Shown: piece after piece, positions 26,651 to 36,301 of the stretch
Position numbering within the stretch: position 1 is the first letter of the stretch
How the letters are laid out: each line of letters starts with the position of its first letter
Assembly (NCBI GenBank): GCA_013112635.1
Contig: JABFGF010000009.1
Span: 62,001-126,000 of the forward strand
Direction: 5' to 3'
Length of the DNA: 64,000 nucleotides
Source: Calditrichota bacterium
Lineage (GTDB): Bacteria > Calditrichota > Calditrichia > Calditrichales > J004
Translations under genes and position numbers: made by a program
The notes under the pieces: model-generated
The model's database searches: none
What the model saw: the letters and a program-made list of their open reading frames with translations, nothing else
Told to the model about the DNA's origin: nothing

Positions 26651-29182
26651 TTAACCTAATGTTATATTTTTCAACCTTAAAGAATTAGCAATCACTGAAA
26701 CAGAACTAAAACTCATTGCCATTGCCGCAATCATTGGTGAAAGTAAAAGACCAAATACAGGGAATAAAATTCCCGCTGCAATGGGCACACCTAAAATATT
26801 ATAAATAAAAGCAAAAAAAAGATTTTGTTTGATATTTTTCACTGTTTTTTCACCCAACCTTATGGCCCTAACAATCCCGATAAGATCACCTTTTACCAAT
26901 GTGACCTCGCTGTTTTCAATGGCGATATCTGTCCCTGTGCCCATTGCAATGCCAATATCAGCCCGTGCTAACGCGGGTGCATCATTAATCCCATCTCCGG
27001 CCATTGCGACTACTTTGCCTTCATCTTGTAATTCCCGAATTACATTTAATTTATCTTCCGGTAGACATTCCGCTTTATAACGTGCAAGATTCAATTGATC
27101 AGCAACAGCATTTGCCGTGTTTTTATTATCACCGGTTAACATAATCACCTCAATACCATGTTTTTTTAAGTCTGAAATCGCTTGCATACTGCTACCCTTT
27201 AGAGCATCCTTAATTGTGACAAAGCCAACTACATTTCCATCAATGGAAATATACGATGCTGTTTTGCCAAGCTTTTGTTCGGCCTTAACTTCTTTTTCTA
27301 ACTCCATAGGAATTATAGATTTTACTTGATCCATCATTTTATTATTTCCAACAGCAATTCTTTTATCGCCGACAACTCCTGTAACACCCTTACCTATTAT
27401 TGTTTTAAAATCTTTAGATTCCTGTATCCGAACATTCTTTTCTTGTCCATATTTTACAATGGCATTCGCCAGAGGATGTTCGCTATATTGATTTATTGCA
27501 ACCAGATATTCCAATAATTTCTCATCATAATTACCAAAAATATCGATAACTTTTTCAACAGTGGGTTTGCCTTCGGTTATTGTTCCTGTTTTATCTGTTA
27601 TTAACACATCCACTTTATTCAATTTTTCCAATGCTTCGGCATTTTTAATCAACACACCATTTTGAGCCCCTTTACCAACACCAACCATTACAGACATAGG
27701 AGTCGCCAAACCCAATGCACATGGACATGCAATTATTAAAACAGCAATTGCATTTACAAAAGCAAATACTATTGCCGGGTTTGGACCGAAAGCATACCAT
27801 GAAACAAAAGTAACCAATGATATTAAAACAACTATCGGAACAAAGTATTTAGAAATTCTATCTGCTAATCTTTGAATAGGTGCCTTTGATCTACTAGCCG
27901 TATTCACCATCTGAATTATCTGTGAAAGCAAGGTTTCTGACCCTACTTTTTCAGCTAACATCACAAAGGACTTTATTCCATTTATTGTCCCGGAGCTAAC
28001 AGTATCCCCTACACTTTTATCTACAGGAATTGGTTCGCCGCTTATCATTGATTCATCAATATAACTTTGGCCACCAGTTATTTTTCCATCTACAGGGATT
28101 TTTTCACCAGGTTTTACACGAAGAAGATCACCCTTTTTTATGGCATCGATAGAAATAATTTTATCCTCATCATCTGTTACCAATGTGGCTTCAGTAGGTG
28201 TTAATTTTAATAATTCTTTTATTGAACCACTCGTTTGGCTGTGCGCTTTAGCTTCAAGTAATTGGCCTAATAAAACCAAGGTCAAAATAACAGTAACAGC
28301 CTCAAAGTAAACAAATACCGTTCCATTTTCGGTTTTGAATTGGTCTGGAAAAATATCCGGGAAAAGCAATGCAAAGATGCTGAATAGAAAAGCAACGCCC
28401 GCGCCAATTCCAATAAGAGTGAACATATTCAGATTCCAAGTTACAATTGACTTATATGCCCGTTCAAAGAACATCCAGGTGGCATAAAACAGAACAGGCA
28501 GCGCTAATAGCAGCTGAATCCAGTTCCAGGTTAATTGTGAAAATGCTTTCCCCAGCGGATTTCCCGGAATTAAGTCTGCCATAGCAATAATAAAAACGGG
28601 GATTGTAAATGAAACGGCCACTTTCATTTTTTTAAGTAATTTTAAATAGCTTTTGTCTTCTTCACTTTCTGATGGGTCCAGGGGAACTAAATCCATTCCA
28701 CAAATTGGACAATCACCCGGAGCATCTTTTATTATCGCCGGATGCATGGGGCAAGTATATTGTGAAGCTGTTTCGATTTTTGGGTGCTCCAATAAATCCA
28801 TTCCACATACTGGGCATGATCCGGCACTGTCATAAGTTTTATCATCTTCACAGTTCATCGGGCAATAATGGATCCCATTTCCACCTTCCAAATTTTTTAT
28901 AGCATGTTGGTGATATGAATGATTGTTTTCTTTACCAGGCAAATCAATTGAATAATGCAGTCCTGCCCCTTTTAAGGTTTCCTGAAGTTTTTCTATTGGA
29001 ATATGTGAGGTCATTTCAATTACAACTTCTTCCTTATTCAAATCAATTGCTACACTTTCAACTTCTTTTAAATTAGCCAAAGCTACCTCCACACTTGTTT
29101 TACAGCCTAGGCAGGTCATTCCTGATATTTTATATGTGTGCTTCATCAGCGAATTTGTTTTCATCTTTTTTGTTTCTCCCAT
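26651..29182 (-). CDS. copA: Copper-translocating P-type ATPase with HMA and two heavy-metal-binding domains
   Basis: The 843-residue P1B ATPase exports Cu(I)/Ag(I) using ATP. In order it has: an HMA domain with CLGC at 24-27; two HMBD/YHS-like zinc-knuckle segments at about 106-130 and 142-165 (CPMN...CPVCGMD and CPMHP...CPICGMD); eight helices; the metal-path motif [10 protein letters not shown]; the phosphorylation motif [11 protein letters not shown]; and the hinge [12 protein letters not shown]. The ATG at 29182 is used here. An ATG at 29164 has a better-placed GGGAG and is the likelier start if the HMA domain alone defines the N-terminus. It is divergent from the ECF sigma gene, with an ECF-type promoter in the short gap, suggesting direct control by that factor. 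Confidence 0.95.
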   Translation of the reverse strand: MGETKKMKTNSLMKHTYKISGMTCLGCKTSVEVALANLKEVESVAIDLNKEEVVIEMTSHIPIEKLQETLKGAGLHYSIDLPGKENNHSYHQHAIKNLEGGNGIHYCPMNCEDDKTYDSAGSCPVCGMDLLEHPKIETASQYTCPMHPAIIKDAPGDCPICGMDLVPLDPSESEEDKSYLKLLKKMKVAVSFTIPVFIIAMADLIPGNPLGKAFSQLTWNWIQLLLALPVLFYATWMFFERAYKSIVTWNLNMFTLIGIGAGVAFLFSIFALLFPDIFPDQFKTENGTVFVYFEAVTVILTLVLLGQLLEAKAHSQTSGSIKELLKLTPTEATLVTDDEDKIISIDAIKKGDLLRVKPGEKIPVDGKITGGQSYIDESMISGEPIPVDKSVGDTVSSGTINGIKSFVMLAEKVGSETLLSQIIQMVNTASRSKAPIQRLADRISKYFVPIVVLISLVTFVSWYAFGPNPAIVFAFVNAIAVLIIACPCALGLATPMSVMVGVGKGAQNGVLIKNAEALEKLNKVDVLITDKTGTITEGKPTVEKVIDIFGNYDEKLLEYLVAINQYSEHPLANAIVKYGQEKNVRIQESKDFKTIIGKGVTGVVGDKRIAVGNNKMMDQVKSIIPMELEKEVKAEQKLGKTASYISIDGNVVGFVTIKDALKGSSMQAISDLKKHGIEVIMLTGDNKNTANAVADQLNLARYKAECLPEDKLNVIRELQDEGKVVAMAGDGINDAPALARADIGIAMGTGTDIAIENSEVTLVKGDLIGIVRAIRLGEKTVKNIKQNLFFAFIYNILGVPIAAGILFPVFGLLLSPMIAAMAMSFSSVSVIANSLRLKNITLG

Positions 29183-29215
29183 TTTTTGTATGCTCTGTCT
29201 TGTTTATTTTCCGCG

Positions 29216-29242
29216 TAGACGAAGAACTTTAAAAAGGTTACA
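29216..29242 (-). promoter_or_regulatory. Candidate ECF-sigma promoter of copA
   Basis: Read on the minus strand, TGTAAC (29242-29237), a 15-base spacer and CGTCTA (29221-29216) match the general ECF pattern of an AAC-containing -35 and a CGTC-containing -10. It is 34 bases upstream of the copA ATG, directly beside the ECF sigma gene. I did not find the same pair clearly upstream of cusC or the Cys-rich gene. Confidence 0.5.
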
Positions 29243-29249
29243 CAAAGAA

Positions 29250-29771
29250 ATGAAAGATTTTGAAAATGCGTTAAATACTCATCTTGACGAAATATTGTCG
29301 TTCGCTCATTCAAAACTCAATGATCAACAATTAGCCGCAGATGTTGTTCAGGATAGTTTGCTTAAAGCTGTAAAAGCACAAGATCAATTAAAAGAAGAAG
29401 CCAATATCCGTGCTTGGCTTTTTTCAATTCTTCGTAATACAATTACGGATCTGTATAGAAAGCAAGCTAAAAACAAATTAACTATTGAAGATCCTGGCAA
29501 CTTACCAAACGCCGATGAAATAGATCAATTAGCTTGTACTTGTATGGAAAAACTAATTCCTACGATGAATGAAGACTATGCGTGGCTTATTAAAGAGCTT
29601 GAACTCAATCAAAAACAAACATCTTTAATTGCAAAAAAGCTGAACATTAGCGAAAATAATTTAAAGGTAAAACGACACCGCGCCAGGCAACAGCTTAAAC
29701 AACGCCTGGAAGAAACTTGCCAGATGTGTGCAAAACATGGCTGCCTGGATTGCGATTGTGAACAGACTTGA
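29250..29771 (+). CDS. CorE-like ECF sigma factor with metal-sensing cysteine-rich tail
   Basis: Taking the ATG at 29250 gives 173 residues; the frame is open 38 codons further upstream, but that part overlaps copA and reads like non-coding sequence. Sigma-2 spans about 10-75 (QLAADVVQDSLLKAV; IRAWLFSILRNTITDLYR) and sigma-4 about 102-155 (helix-turn-helix ...KKLNISENNLKVKRHRARQQL). The linker contains CTC (Cys96, Cys98), and the tail has five cysteines (157, 160, 165, 168, 170). In the CorE group (ECF44, known from Myxococcus) a linker CxC and a C-terminal cysteine-rich domain bind copper directly and switch the sigma factor without an anti-sigma. No anti-sigma gene follows here, and both neighbours are copper exporters, which fits. 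The exact metal is inferred. Confidence 0.85.
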   Translation: MKDFENALNTHLDEILSFAHSKLNDQQLAADVVQDSLLKAVKAQDQLKEEANIRAWLFSILRNTITDLYRKQAKNKLTIEDPGNLPNADEIDQLACTCMEKLIPTMNEDYAWLIKELELNQKQTSLIAKKLNISENNLKVKRHRARQQLKQRLEETCQMCAKHGCLDCDCEQT

Positions 29772-29814
29772 TTGTTAAATTTAAAAGAAGTAGCGAAGTA
29801 CGCCCAAACAACAC

Positions 29815-32800
29815 TTACTTTTTAAATTCCCGTTCTTTCCACATAAAATAAATTACCGGGATAACAATCAGTGTTAAAATAGTTGAACTGACCAACCCGC
29901 CAACCATTGGTGCGGCAATCCGTTTCATTACTTGCGAGCCGGTACCCATGCCCCACATAATCGGTAATAAACCTGCAATAGTCGTACTTACCGTCATCAG
30001 TTTTGGGCGTACGCGTTCTACAGCTCCATGTATTACAGCTTCTCTCAAATCAGAAATAGAATTCATCTTGCCCCTATTTTTCCAATCTTTAAAAGCATTG
30101 TCGATGTAAAGCAGCATCACAACACCGGTCTCAGCAGCAATCCCTGCCAGGGCAATAAAACCTACAGCTACTGCAACACTAAAATTATACCCTGCAAACA
30201 ACATCAGCCAAATACCTCCAACCAGTGCAAAAGGAAGCGATAACATAATAATCAGGCTTTCAGTCATATTTTTAAAATTAAAATAAAGCAGCAACAAAAT
30301 TATTATTAGCGTGATTGGTATTACCAGCGTAAGGCGTTCATTGGCCCGTTGCATATATTCGTACTGCCCACTCCACACAATGCTGTAACCAGCAGGGAAA
30401 TCGATGTTTTCGGTTACGATTTTACGAGCCTCGTCCACATAACTGCCGACATCTATATTTCGCAGATCAACATATAACCATGCAGTCCTTCTTGCATTTT
30501 CGCTTTTAATACCCGGCGGGCCTTTATGGATTTCAAAATCAGCAACTTGCCCCAATGGAATTTGAACACCATTTTTAGCGGCAATTAAAACGCGTTTCAA
30601 GGCCGGAATATTATCACGGAGCTCGCGGCTGTAGCGCACATTTACAGGATACCTTTCCAAACCTTCAACAGTTGTTGTAACATTCATTCCACCAACAGCC
30701 GTCATGATAACATCCTGAATATCACCAACGGTTAAACCATAACGCGCGGCCGCTTCACGATTAATATCAAAGTCGAGATAATTTCCGCCAGTAACCCTTT
30801 CCGCAATTACGCTGGATGTCCCGGGTACGTCCTTTAATATTGCTTCAATCTGCTGGCCAAGATCACTCAAAACCTGCAAATCCGGTCCCATCAATTTTAT
30901 TCCAACAGGTGTTTTGATACCGGTACTCAACATATCAATGCGTGTTTTTATGGGCATGGTCCAGGCATTTGTCAAACCGGGAAAATCAACTGCCGCATTG
31001 AGCTCATCAATCAGTTTTTCCATGGTCATACCCGGTCGCCATTCGGATTTTTCTTTTAAAGTGATTGTCGTTTCGATCATCGTCAACGGTGCCGGATCGG
31101 TTGCAGTTTCTGCGCGACCAATTTTGCCAAACACGGTTTTCACTTCCGGGAATTGGGCAATAATTTTATCAGTTTGCTGCAACAATTCTTTTGCTTTGGT
31201 GACGGATATTCCCGGCAAAGTTGTAGGCATATAAAGCAAGTCACCTTCATCTAAAGGCGGCATAAATTCTGACCCTATGCGCATGGTTGGGAAAATAGTA
31301 ATAAGTACGATCAAAAAAGCGCTGCCAATGGTTGGCCATTTCCATTTTAAAACAAAATGAATTACCGGTCGGTATAAACGAATCAATATACGGCTTAAAG
31401 GATGTTTCTCCTCAGAGTGAATTTTGCCGCGGATAAAATAGCCCATTAAAACCGGTACAATAGTGATCGCCAAAATTGCCGAAGCAGCCATAGCATAAGT
31501 TTTTGTAAAAGCCAATGGTTTAAACAACCTGCCTGCCTGTTGTTCCAGCGAGAAGACGGGAATAAAAGAAAGCGTTATTATTAAAAGCGAATAAAATAGA
31601 GATGGACCAACTTCTTTAGAGGCTTTTAAAATAATTTTCCAACGCTCTTCCCCGGAAATGCCTTCCTTTCCCTCCAAATGTTTGTGGGCATTCTCAATCA
31701 TCACAATCACCGCATCCACCATAGCGCCAATGGCAATGGCTATCCCACCAAGAGACATTATATTGGCATTTAATCCCTGGGCGCGCATTATTATAAACGA
31801 TGCTAAAACTCCAAGTGGCAGGACAATAATCGCCACAAAAGAGCTACGCAAATGGAGCAGAAAAACTATTATAACCAGGGCAACAATCAGGCTTTCCTCA
31901 AGCAGCTTTTCACTCAGATTATCGATGGCGCGTTTTATCAGGTTTGATCGGTCATAAGCTGTTTCGATAGTGACGCCCTCAGGCAAGCCAACCTTTAGCT
32001 CCTCAATTTTTTGCTTTACATTTTCAATAACTTCCAGCGCGTTTTCCCCAAAACGCATAACAACAATCCCGGCTACCGTTTCGCCTTTGCCATTCCATTC
32101 CACAATTCCACGTCGCAATTCAGGTCCAATATGAATATTGGCAATATCGCCAAGCAGAATGGGCGCATTATTTGGCCCCATGCCAACCGGCACATTTTTT
32201 AAATCATCAATAGATTTTATGTAACCGAGCCCACGAACCATAAACTCTGTCTCGCCCATTTCCACCAACCGGCCGCCGACATCGTTATTGCTGCGTTGTA
32301 TAGCTTGCCTGATTTTGGAAATTGAAATATTGAAGGCCTGTAGTTTTAATGGATCAACCTCCACTTGATATTGCTTTACAAATCCGCCGATTGAAGCAAC
32401 CTCGGAAACACCTGAGACACTGGCCAGCTCATATTTCAAATACCAATCCTGAATGGATCGTAATTCCTGCAAATCATATTCATCACCGCCATTTAGCACA
32501 TATTCAAAAACCCAACCGACACCAGTTGCATCCGGCCCAAGTTGTGGTGCCACATTTTTGGGTAAGCGATTAGCAGCATAATTAAGATATTCCAGCACAC
32601 GGCTTCGCGCCCAATAAAGATCAGTGCCTTCTTCAAAAATGATGTAAACCATGGAAAAACCAAAGAAAGAATATCCGCGAACATCTTTGGCAAAGGGTAC
32701 GGAAAGCATCGCCGTTGTTAAAGGATAAGTAACCTGATCCTCAACCACATTTGGTCCTTGCCCTGCATATTCCGTATAAACAATTACCTGCACATCGCTC

Positions 32801-32925
32801 AAATCCGGGATCGCATCTACAGGCGTATCAAAAATGGAATAGATCCCGCCAATCAGGATTAAAACCGCACTTACTAAAACCAAAACGCGATTGCTTATAG
32901 ATTTTTCAATTATTTGTTCAAGCAT
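29815..32925 (-). CDS. cusA: Heavy-metal efflux RND transporter CusA/CzcA family
   Basis: The 1,036-residue inner-membrane proton antiporter is the pump of a CusCBA-type tripartite system. It has 12 helices and two large periplasmic loops. Family motifs include TPVDAIPDLSDVQVIVYTEY at the first loop, SEFMPPLDEGDLLYMPTT in the second, and the proton-relay helix SLGGIAIAIGAMVDAVIVMIEN with its acidic residues. The length matches HME-RND pumps. Monovalent copper/silver is the likely substrate because copA, the HMBD-bearing CusB and the CorE-like sigma lie alongside. The Met relay residues cannot be assigned without an alignment. It is separated from cusB by 188 bases that carry REP-like repeats. 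Confidence 0.93.
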   Translation of the reverse strand: MLEQIIEKSISNRVLVLVSAVLILIGGIYSIFDTPVDAIPDLSDVQVIVYTEYAGQGPNVVEDQVTYPLTTAMLSVPFAKDVRGYSFFGFSMVYIIFEEGTDLYWARSRVLEYLNYAANRLPKNVAPQLGPDATGVGWVFEYVLNGGDEYDLQELRSIQDWYLKYELASVSGVSEVASIGGFVKQYQVEVDPLKLQAFNISISKIRQAIQRSNNDVGGRLVEMGETEFMVRGLGYIKSIDDLKNVPVGMGPNNAPILLGDIANIHIGPELRRGIVEWNGKGETVAGIVVMRFGENALEVIENVKQKIEELKVGLPEGVTIETAYDRSNLIKRAIDNLSEKLLEESLIVALVIIVFLLHLRSSFVAIIVLPLGVLASFIIMRAQGLNANIMSLGGIAIAIGAMVDAVIVMIENAHKHLEGKEGISGEERWKIILKASKEVGPSLFYSLLIITLSFIPVFSLEQQAGRLFKPLAFTKTYAMAASAILAITIVPVLMGYFIRGKIHSEEKHPLSRILIRLYRPVIHFVLKWKWPTIGSAFLIVLITIFPTMRIGSEFMPPLDEGDLLYMPTTLPGISVTKAKELLQQTDKIIAQFPEVKTVFGKIGRAETATDPAPLTMIETTITLKEKSEWRPGMTMEKLIDELNAAVDFPGLTNAWTMPIKTRIDMLSTGIKTPVGIKLMGPDLQVLSDLGQQIEAILKDVPGTSSVIAERVTGGNYLDFDINREAAARYGLTVGDIQDVIMTAVGGMNVTTTVEGLERYPVNVRYSRELRDNIPALKRVLIAAKNGVQIPLGQVADFEIHKGPPGIKSENARRTAWLYVDLRNIDVGSYVDEARKIVTENIDFPAGYSIVWSGQYEYMQRANERLTLVIPITLIIILLLLYFNFKNMTESLIIMLSLPFALVGGIWLMLFAGYNFSVAVAVGFIALAGIAAETGVVMLLYIDNAFKDWKNRGKMNSISDLREAVIHGAVERVRPKLMTVSTTIAGLLPIMWGMGTGSQVMKRIAAPMVGGLVSSTILTLIVIPVIYFMWKEREFKK

Positions 32926-32968
32926 TTTTTAATTCCTTTAATTTTGCCTTTTATGCTTCCTTAAAAGT

Positions 32969-33055
32969 GTCATTCTGATCGCAACAGAGTGGAGAGAAGA
33001 ATCCCTTTTTTTCTAATTTCTTTAATCAATGGGATGCTTCGTTCCTCAGCATGAC
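32969..33055. repeat. REP-like imperfect inverted repeat between cusB and cusA
   Basis: GTCATTCTGATCGC opens the element and CAGCATGAC closes it. Inside, GAAGAATCCC pairs with GGGATGCTTC around an AT-rich loop. The end sequences recur at 9662, 33067 and 36240, marking a dispersed family. It sits inside the cus transcript and could attenuate cusA or stabilise cusB mRNA. Confidence 0.65.
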
Positions 33056-33066
33056 AACATTCGTTT

Positions 33067-33105
33067 GTCATCCTACTCATTTGGTGAACAAGTGAAGGAT
33101 CTCAG
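33067..33105. repeat. Second half-unit of the GTCATCCTGA-type repeat
   Basis: GTCATCCTACTC opens and GTGAAGGATCTCAG closes this unit, which follows the larger inverted repeat by 11 bases. Similar wording (GTCAT-C-CTGAG ... GAAG-GATCTC) is seen in the copy at 36240. Confidence 0.5.
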
Positions 33106-33113
33106 TTTTTATT

Positions 33114-34796
33114 TTACCGAACTTCTTTCTCCACAAGCTTCATTTCACAAATCGGACAACGGTCACTCGATTCTGTTGAAACATATTCCGGGTGCATCGG
33201 ACATGTATAAAGATTATCTGGTTCAGCAAATTCATCCATCTCATTCAGTTTCATTTTGCAAAATGGGCACCGCGCATCAGGATCACTTGTAATAAATTCA
33301 GGATGCATAGGACAAGTGAATAATTTTGATTGATCCAACTCTATTTCCGGATCATGATCATGCAATTCAAGATTAGTCTTAATTGATTCCTCTTTATCAT
33401 CCATTTCCATTTTTGGCATATCCTCGGATTTCGGGCTTTGCTTTGCTGCGCGGATCTTGGCGATGGCCTCTCTGGTTTGGCTTTCGGAATCCAATAAAAA
33501 TTGTCCGGATGTAACAACACGTTCACTCAAAAACAATCCACCCAATACCTGCACAAACCCATCATCCGATTCTGCACCGAGCTTCACCTGGCGTGGTTGA
33601 AAATGTCCTTTTTCCTGCTCAATAAAAACAATGTCACGCAAACCCGTATGGATCACGGCTTCAGACGGAATTGCCAAAACTTCACTGGCAGCTTCTGCTT
33701 CAATGTTTACTGTGGCATGCATATCCGGTTTTAACAAAAGGTGAGGATTATCAAATTTTAAGCGGACATGAGCGGATCTTGTTTTTGGATCAAGATATGG
33801 ATAAATGAAATCAAGCGTACCTTCAAAACTATGGTTGGCAAAATCCAGATTTAAATGTGCTTTTTGACCTTTTTTAAGCAGTGGCAATTCATTTTCAAAA
33901 ACAGTAGCTTCAACCCAAACCTGAGACAAATCTGCAATTAAGAAAAGGTGTGGTAAATTTGCTCCACCCACTTTATCGCCTTCAACAACTGCTTTGTGAA
34001 TCAGATATCCATTTACGGGAGATCGCAAAACTGTAGTTCGTTTAACCTCTCCGGTGTTTTTCAATCGCTCAATTTCCTGATCCGGGATATCCCATAGCTC
34101 CAGGCGGCGCTTGGCAGAGTTATAAAGTGAATATGTATTATTAAATGCCCCGGAATGAACATCGTCAATTTTTTCAAGAGAATTGTAAGCCATCAAAAAT
34201 TCTTCCTGGGTTGAGACAAGTTGCGGAGAATAAATTTCCAACAAAGGCTGCCCTTTTTTTACATACTGGCCTGTGGTGTTAAAATGCAGTTTTTCAATCC
34301 AGCCATTTATTTTGGTTGTAACCGTATATTCGCGGTTTTCAGCCACTCGCACGCGGCCAAACGCCCGGATACTTCTTTTAAGGGTTTTATGGCTAACCTC
34401 GGAAAAGCGCATATTCATATTTTGCTGAATGCGTCCCTCTACAAAAATGCCTCCGCCATTTCCACTCGCATCATCATAAACAGGCACAAGATCCATTCCC
34501 ATTTTAGATTGGCCGGGCTCGTCATAAATTTCTGTTGGATCCATAGGCGCCTGCCAATACAAAATTTTACGCTCATCATTATTTTTCTTCCCGGCAGGAC
34601 CCGAAAGGTTTACCGGCAAAAGCTTCATCTCGCAGATAGGACAATTACCGGGTTCAGGCTCAAGAACCTCCGGATGCATTCCACAGGTATAAAGCTGTTC
34701 TGCTGTTTCAACATTCGTTGGTTCACCCGGGCTAAACAGGTAAAAACCAACTGCTCCAATTAATATGCCGAAAGCTATAAGAATTATGTTTTTCAT
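33114..34796 (-). CDS. cusB: Periplasmic adaptor CusB with multiple heavy-metal-binding domains
   Basis: The 560-residue adaptor links CusA to CusC. A single membrane-anchoring helix lies at about 3-20. An HMBD zinc-knuckle follows (YTCGMHPE...CPICEMKL, about 36-62), then a degenerate copy lacking the cysteines (YWQAPMDP...GMDLVPV, about 79-108), which is the usual CusB N-terminal metal-binding region. The barrel-sandwich, hairpin and beta-barrel core covers about 115-450. The C-terminus adds two further intact HMBDs at about 493-517 and 530-554 (TCPMHPE...CPFCKMKL and TCPMHPE...CPICEMKL). Standard CusB has at most one such motif, so this one carries an expanded set for chelating or handing over metal. 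cusC lies upstream, cusA downstream. Confidence 0.93.
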   Translation of the reverse strand: MKNIILIAFGILIGAVGFYLFSPGEPTNVETAEQLYTCGMHPEVLEPEPGNCPICEMKLLPVNLSGPAGKKNNDERKILYWQAPMDPTEIYDEPGQSKMGMDLVPVYDDASGNGGGIFVEGRIQQNMNMRFSEVSHKTLKRSIRAFGRVRVAENREYTVTTKINGWIEKLHFNTTGQYVKKGQPLLEIYSPQLVSTQEEFLMAYNSLEKIDDVHSGAFNNTYSLYNSAKRRLELWDIPDQEIERLKNTGEVKRTTVLRSPVNGYLIHKAVVEGDKVGGANLPHLFLIADLSQVWVEATVFENELPLLKKGQKAHLNLDFANHSFEGTLDFIYPYLDPKTRSAHVRLKFDNPHLLLKPDMHATVNIEAEAASEVLAIPSEAVIHTGLRDIVFIEQEKGHFQPRQVKLGAESDDGFVQVLGGLFLSERVVTSGQFLLDSESQTREAIAKIRAAKQSPKSEDMPKMEMDDKEESIKTNLELHDHDPEIELDQSKLFTCPMHPEFITSDPDARCPFCKMKLNEMDEFAEPDNLYTCPMHPEYVSTESSDRCPICEMKLVEKEVR

Positions 34797-34837
34797 TTTG
34801 TTTTCCTATGTTTATTTCTTTGCTTGAATTGCACCCA

Positions 34838-34862
34838 CCCCTAACCCCTCCCAAGAGGGGAA
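34838..34862. repeat. Short GC-rich hairpin CCCCTCCC-AAGAGGGG
   Basis: CCCCTCCCAAGAGGGG, preceded by ACCCCTAA, folds into a small stem in the cusC-cusB gap. Sequences of this wording recur between genes in Bacteroidota-like genomes. It may be a processing or attenuation signal. No T-run follows. The next 50 bases contain three near-identical copies of ATTATCA. Confidence 0.4.
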
Positions 34863-34909
34863 CTTGTCATGCACCATGAAAAGTATTTTTACACAATAAT
34901 TATCAATTA

Positions 34910-36154
34910 TCAATTATCAACTATCATTTCAGTGCCAACCGCCCGCTCTAAAGCTGCAACTATTTTTTTATGATTGGCTTGTTCTCTGACAAAAGAGAGC
35001 CGTAATTGTAAAAGCATGCGCTCGGCATCCAGTAAATCCAGGAATGAAAAATTTCCACTGCGATAAGCAGAAAAAGCCGAATTAAGACTGTTTTCAGCCT
35101 GGGGCAATAATTCATGTTTATAAAGTTTTAGTGTTTCAAGCGTTGATTTTTCCCGAAAAACCAAATCAGCAATTTCATTTTTTATTCTGATTTTTAGATC
35201 AGCTAATTTTGCATGTTCCATCAAAGCCAATTGCCGGGATTGCTCAATCGCTGCATTTCGCGGCGCCTGCCATAAAGGGATATTGAAACCAAACATAATT
35301 CCCCAGGCGTCTTCACCCGCATCAACAGCAGGAGTGTTTTTATCCAAAACCGTAATATAATTAGCCTTGATGGTTAAATCCGGCCAGCGGTTTTTATTTG
35401 CCAGATCCTGCTGAAAATCAGCAGTTTCTAAATTTAATTGAATTGATTTTATTTCCCGACGATTTTTCAGCGCATGTTCAATTAAATCATTTTGCGAATA
35501 GCGATTATACGAACTGTCAATAATTGTAACTTTGCCAATATCCGAATCCGCCGATTTATTTCTCGTGGCGTTTAAACGGGCAAGCGTGGTAGAACGTTTT
35601 CTTTTTAGATCATGTATGCGGACATTTATTGATGTCTGCTCGACCTGTGCTTTTATAATTTGTGCCTGGATGCCCTGTCCGGTTGCATATTTTGCCTGCG
35701 CGGCATTGATAAAATCTTTTAACAACAGCAGATAATCATCGAGGATAATTAATGACCTGTCGCTGAGATATAAATCATACCAGCCTGTTTTTATAGAGAA
35801 AACCAAATCCCGGCGTGCAATCTCAAAATTCAAGCGGCTAATTTCACCTGGTTGCCGGGCAATCTTTTCCTTTAAGTCCAGTTTTCCCGGGAATGGAATT
35901 TTTTGACTTAAGGAAAAAATATTTTGTTGCGGTCCAACACGGGTTTCCACAGGTTGCAGCCATTGAGTTACGCCAAACACAGGATCGGGCAAAGCGCTAA
36001 CCTGGTCTGGCAATTGAGAATTTGCCAAAGTTTTCTTTTCAGCCGATTTGAGAGCCTGGTTATTTTGCAGCGCTTCTTCTATAAAACTTTTTAAGCGTAA
36101 ATCCTGGGCAATGATTGATCCGGCAAAAACAAAAATAATTAATAATAATTTCAT
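34910..36154 (-). CDS. cusC: TolC-family outer-membrane efflux protein CusC
   Basis: The ATG at 36154 is chosen because GGAGAG lies seven bases upstream and the signal peptide (MKLLLIIFVFAGSIIA) starts there; a GTG 15 bases earlier is less likely. The 414-residue product has the two-repeat TolC pattern: long helices with Ala/Leu/Gln heptads, a G-rich turn in each half (VTQWLQPVETRVGPQQ; IMFGFNIPLWQAPRN), and NFSFLDLLDAERMLLQLRL near the end. It is the outer-membrane channel of the CusCBA system. It is first in the cus operon, 113 bases before cusB. A REP-like repeat pair and a Fur-box-like site lie upstream. Confidence 0.9.
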   Translation of the reverse strand: MKLLLIIFVFAGSIIAQDLRLKSFIEEALQNNQALKSAEKKTLANSQLPDQVSALPDPVFGVTQWLQPVETRVGPQQNIFSLSQKIPFPGKLDLKEKIARQPGEISRLNFEIARRDLVFSIKTGWYDLYLSDRSLIILDDYLLLLKDFINAAQAKYATGQGIQAQIIKAQVEQTSINVRIHDLKRKRSTTLARLNATRNKSADSDIGKVTIIDSSYNRYSQNDLIEHALKNRREIKSIQLNLETADFQQDLANKNRWPDLTIKANYITVLDKNTPAVDAGEDAWGIMFGFNIPLWQAPRNAAIEQSRQLALMEHAKLADLKIRIKNEIADLVFREKSTLETLKLYKHELLPQAENSLNSAFSAYRSGNFSFLDLLDAERMLLQLRLSFVREQANHKKIVAALERAVGTEMIVDN

Positions 36155-36189
36155 GGAAATACTCTCCACATTTCTTCTTTTTAATTCAA

Positions 36190-36269
36190 TGGACTCTTCA
36201 CTTCACATGCATTCCATTCAGAATAACAGATTAGCAATTGTCATACTGAGCTCAAGCGAAATATCTCAT
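36190..36269. repeat. REP-like inverted repeat pair upstream of cusC
   Basis: The left unit (about 36190-36228, ending CATTCAGAATAAC) and the right unit (36240-36269, GTCATACTGAGC followed by AAGCGAAATATCTCA) are in opposite orientation. They match the family seen at 9662 and 32969. They lie between the Fur-like site and the cusC start. Confidence 0.55.
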
Positions 36270-36301
36270 TGATTTGATACAAGAGTTTACTAATCTAAAA
36301 C

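Noticed and set aside
29136-29249. N-terminal extension of the ECF sigma gene with a hydrophobic segment
   Set aside because: It overlaps the copA start on the other strand and the ECF promoter, has no ribosome binding site and is absent from normal ECF sigma factors.
34896-34925. Three tandem ATTATCA-like units as a possible operator array
   Set aside because: Short AT-rich simple repeats are expected by chance in this composition and no dyad symmetry is present.
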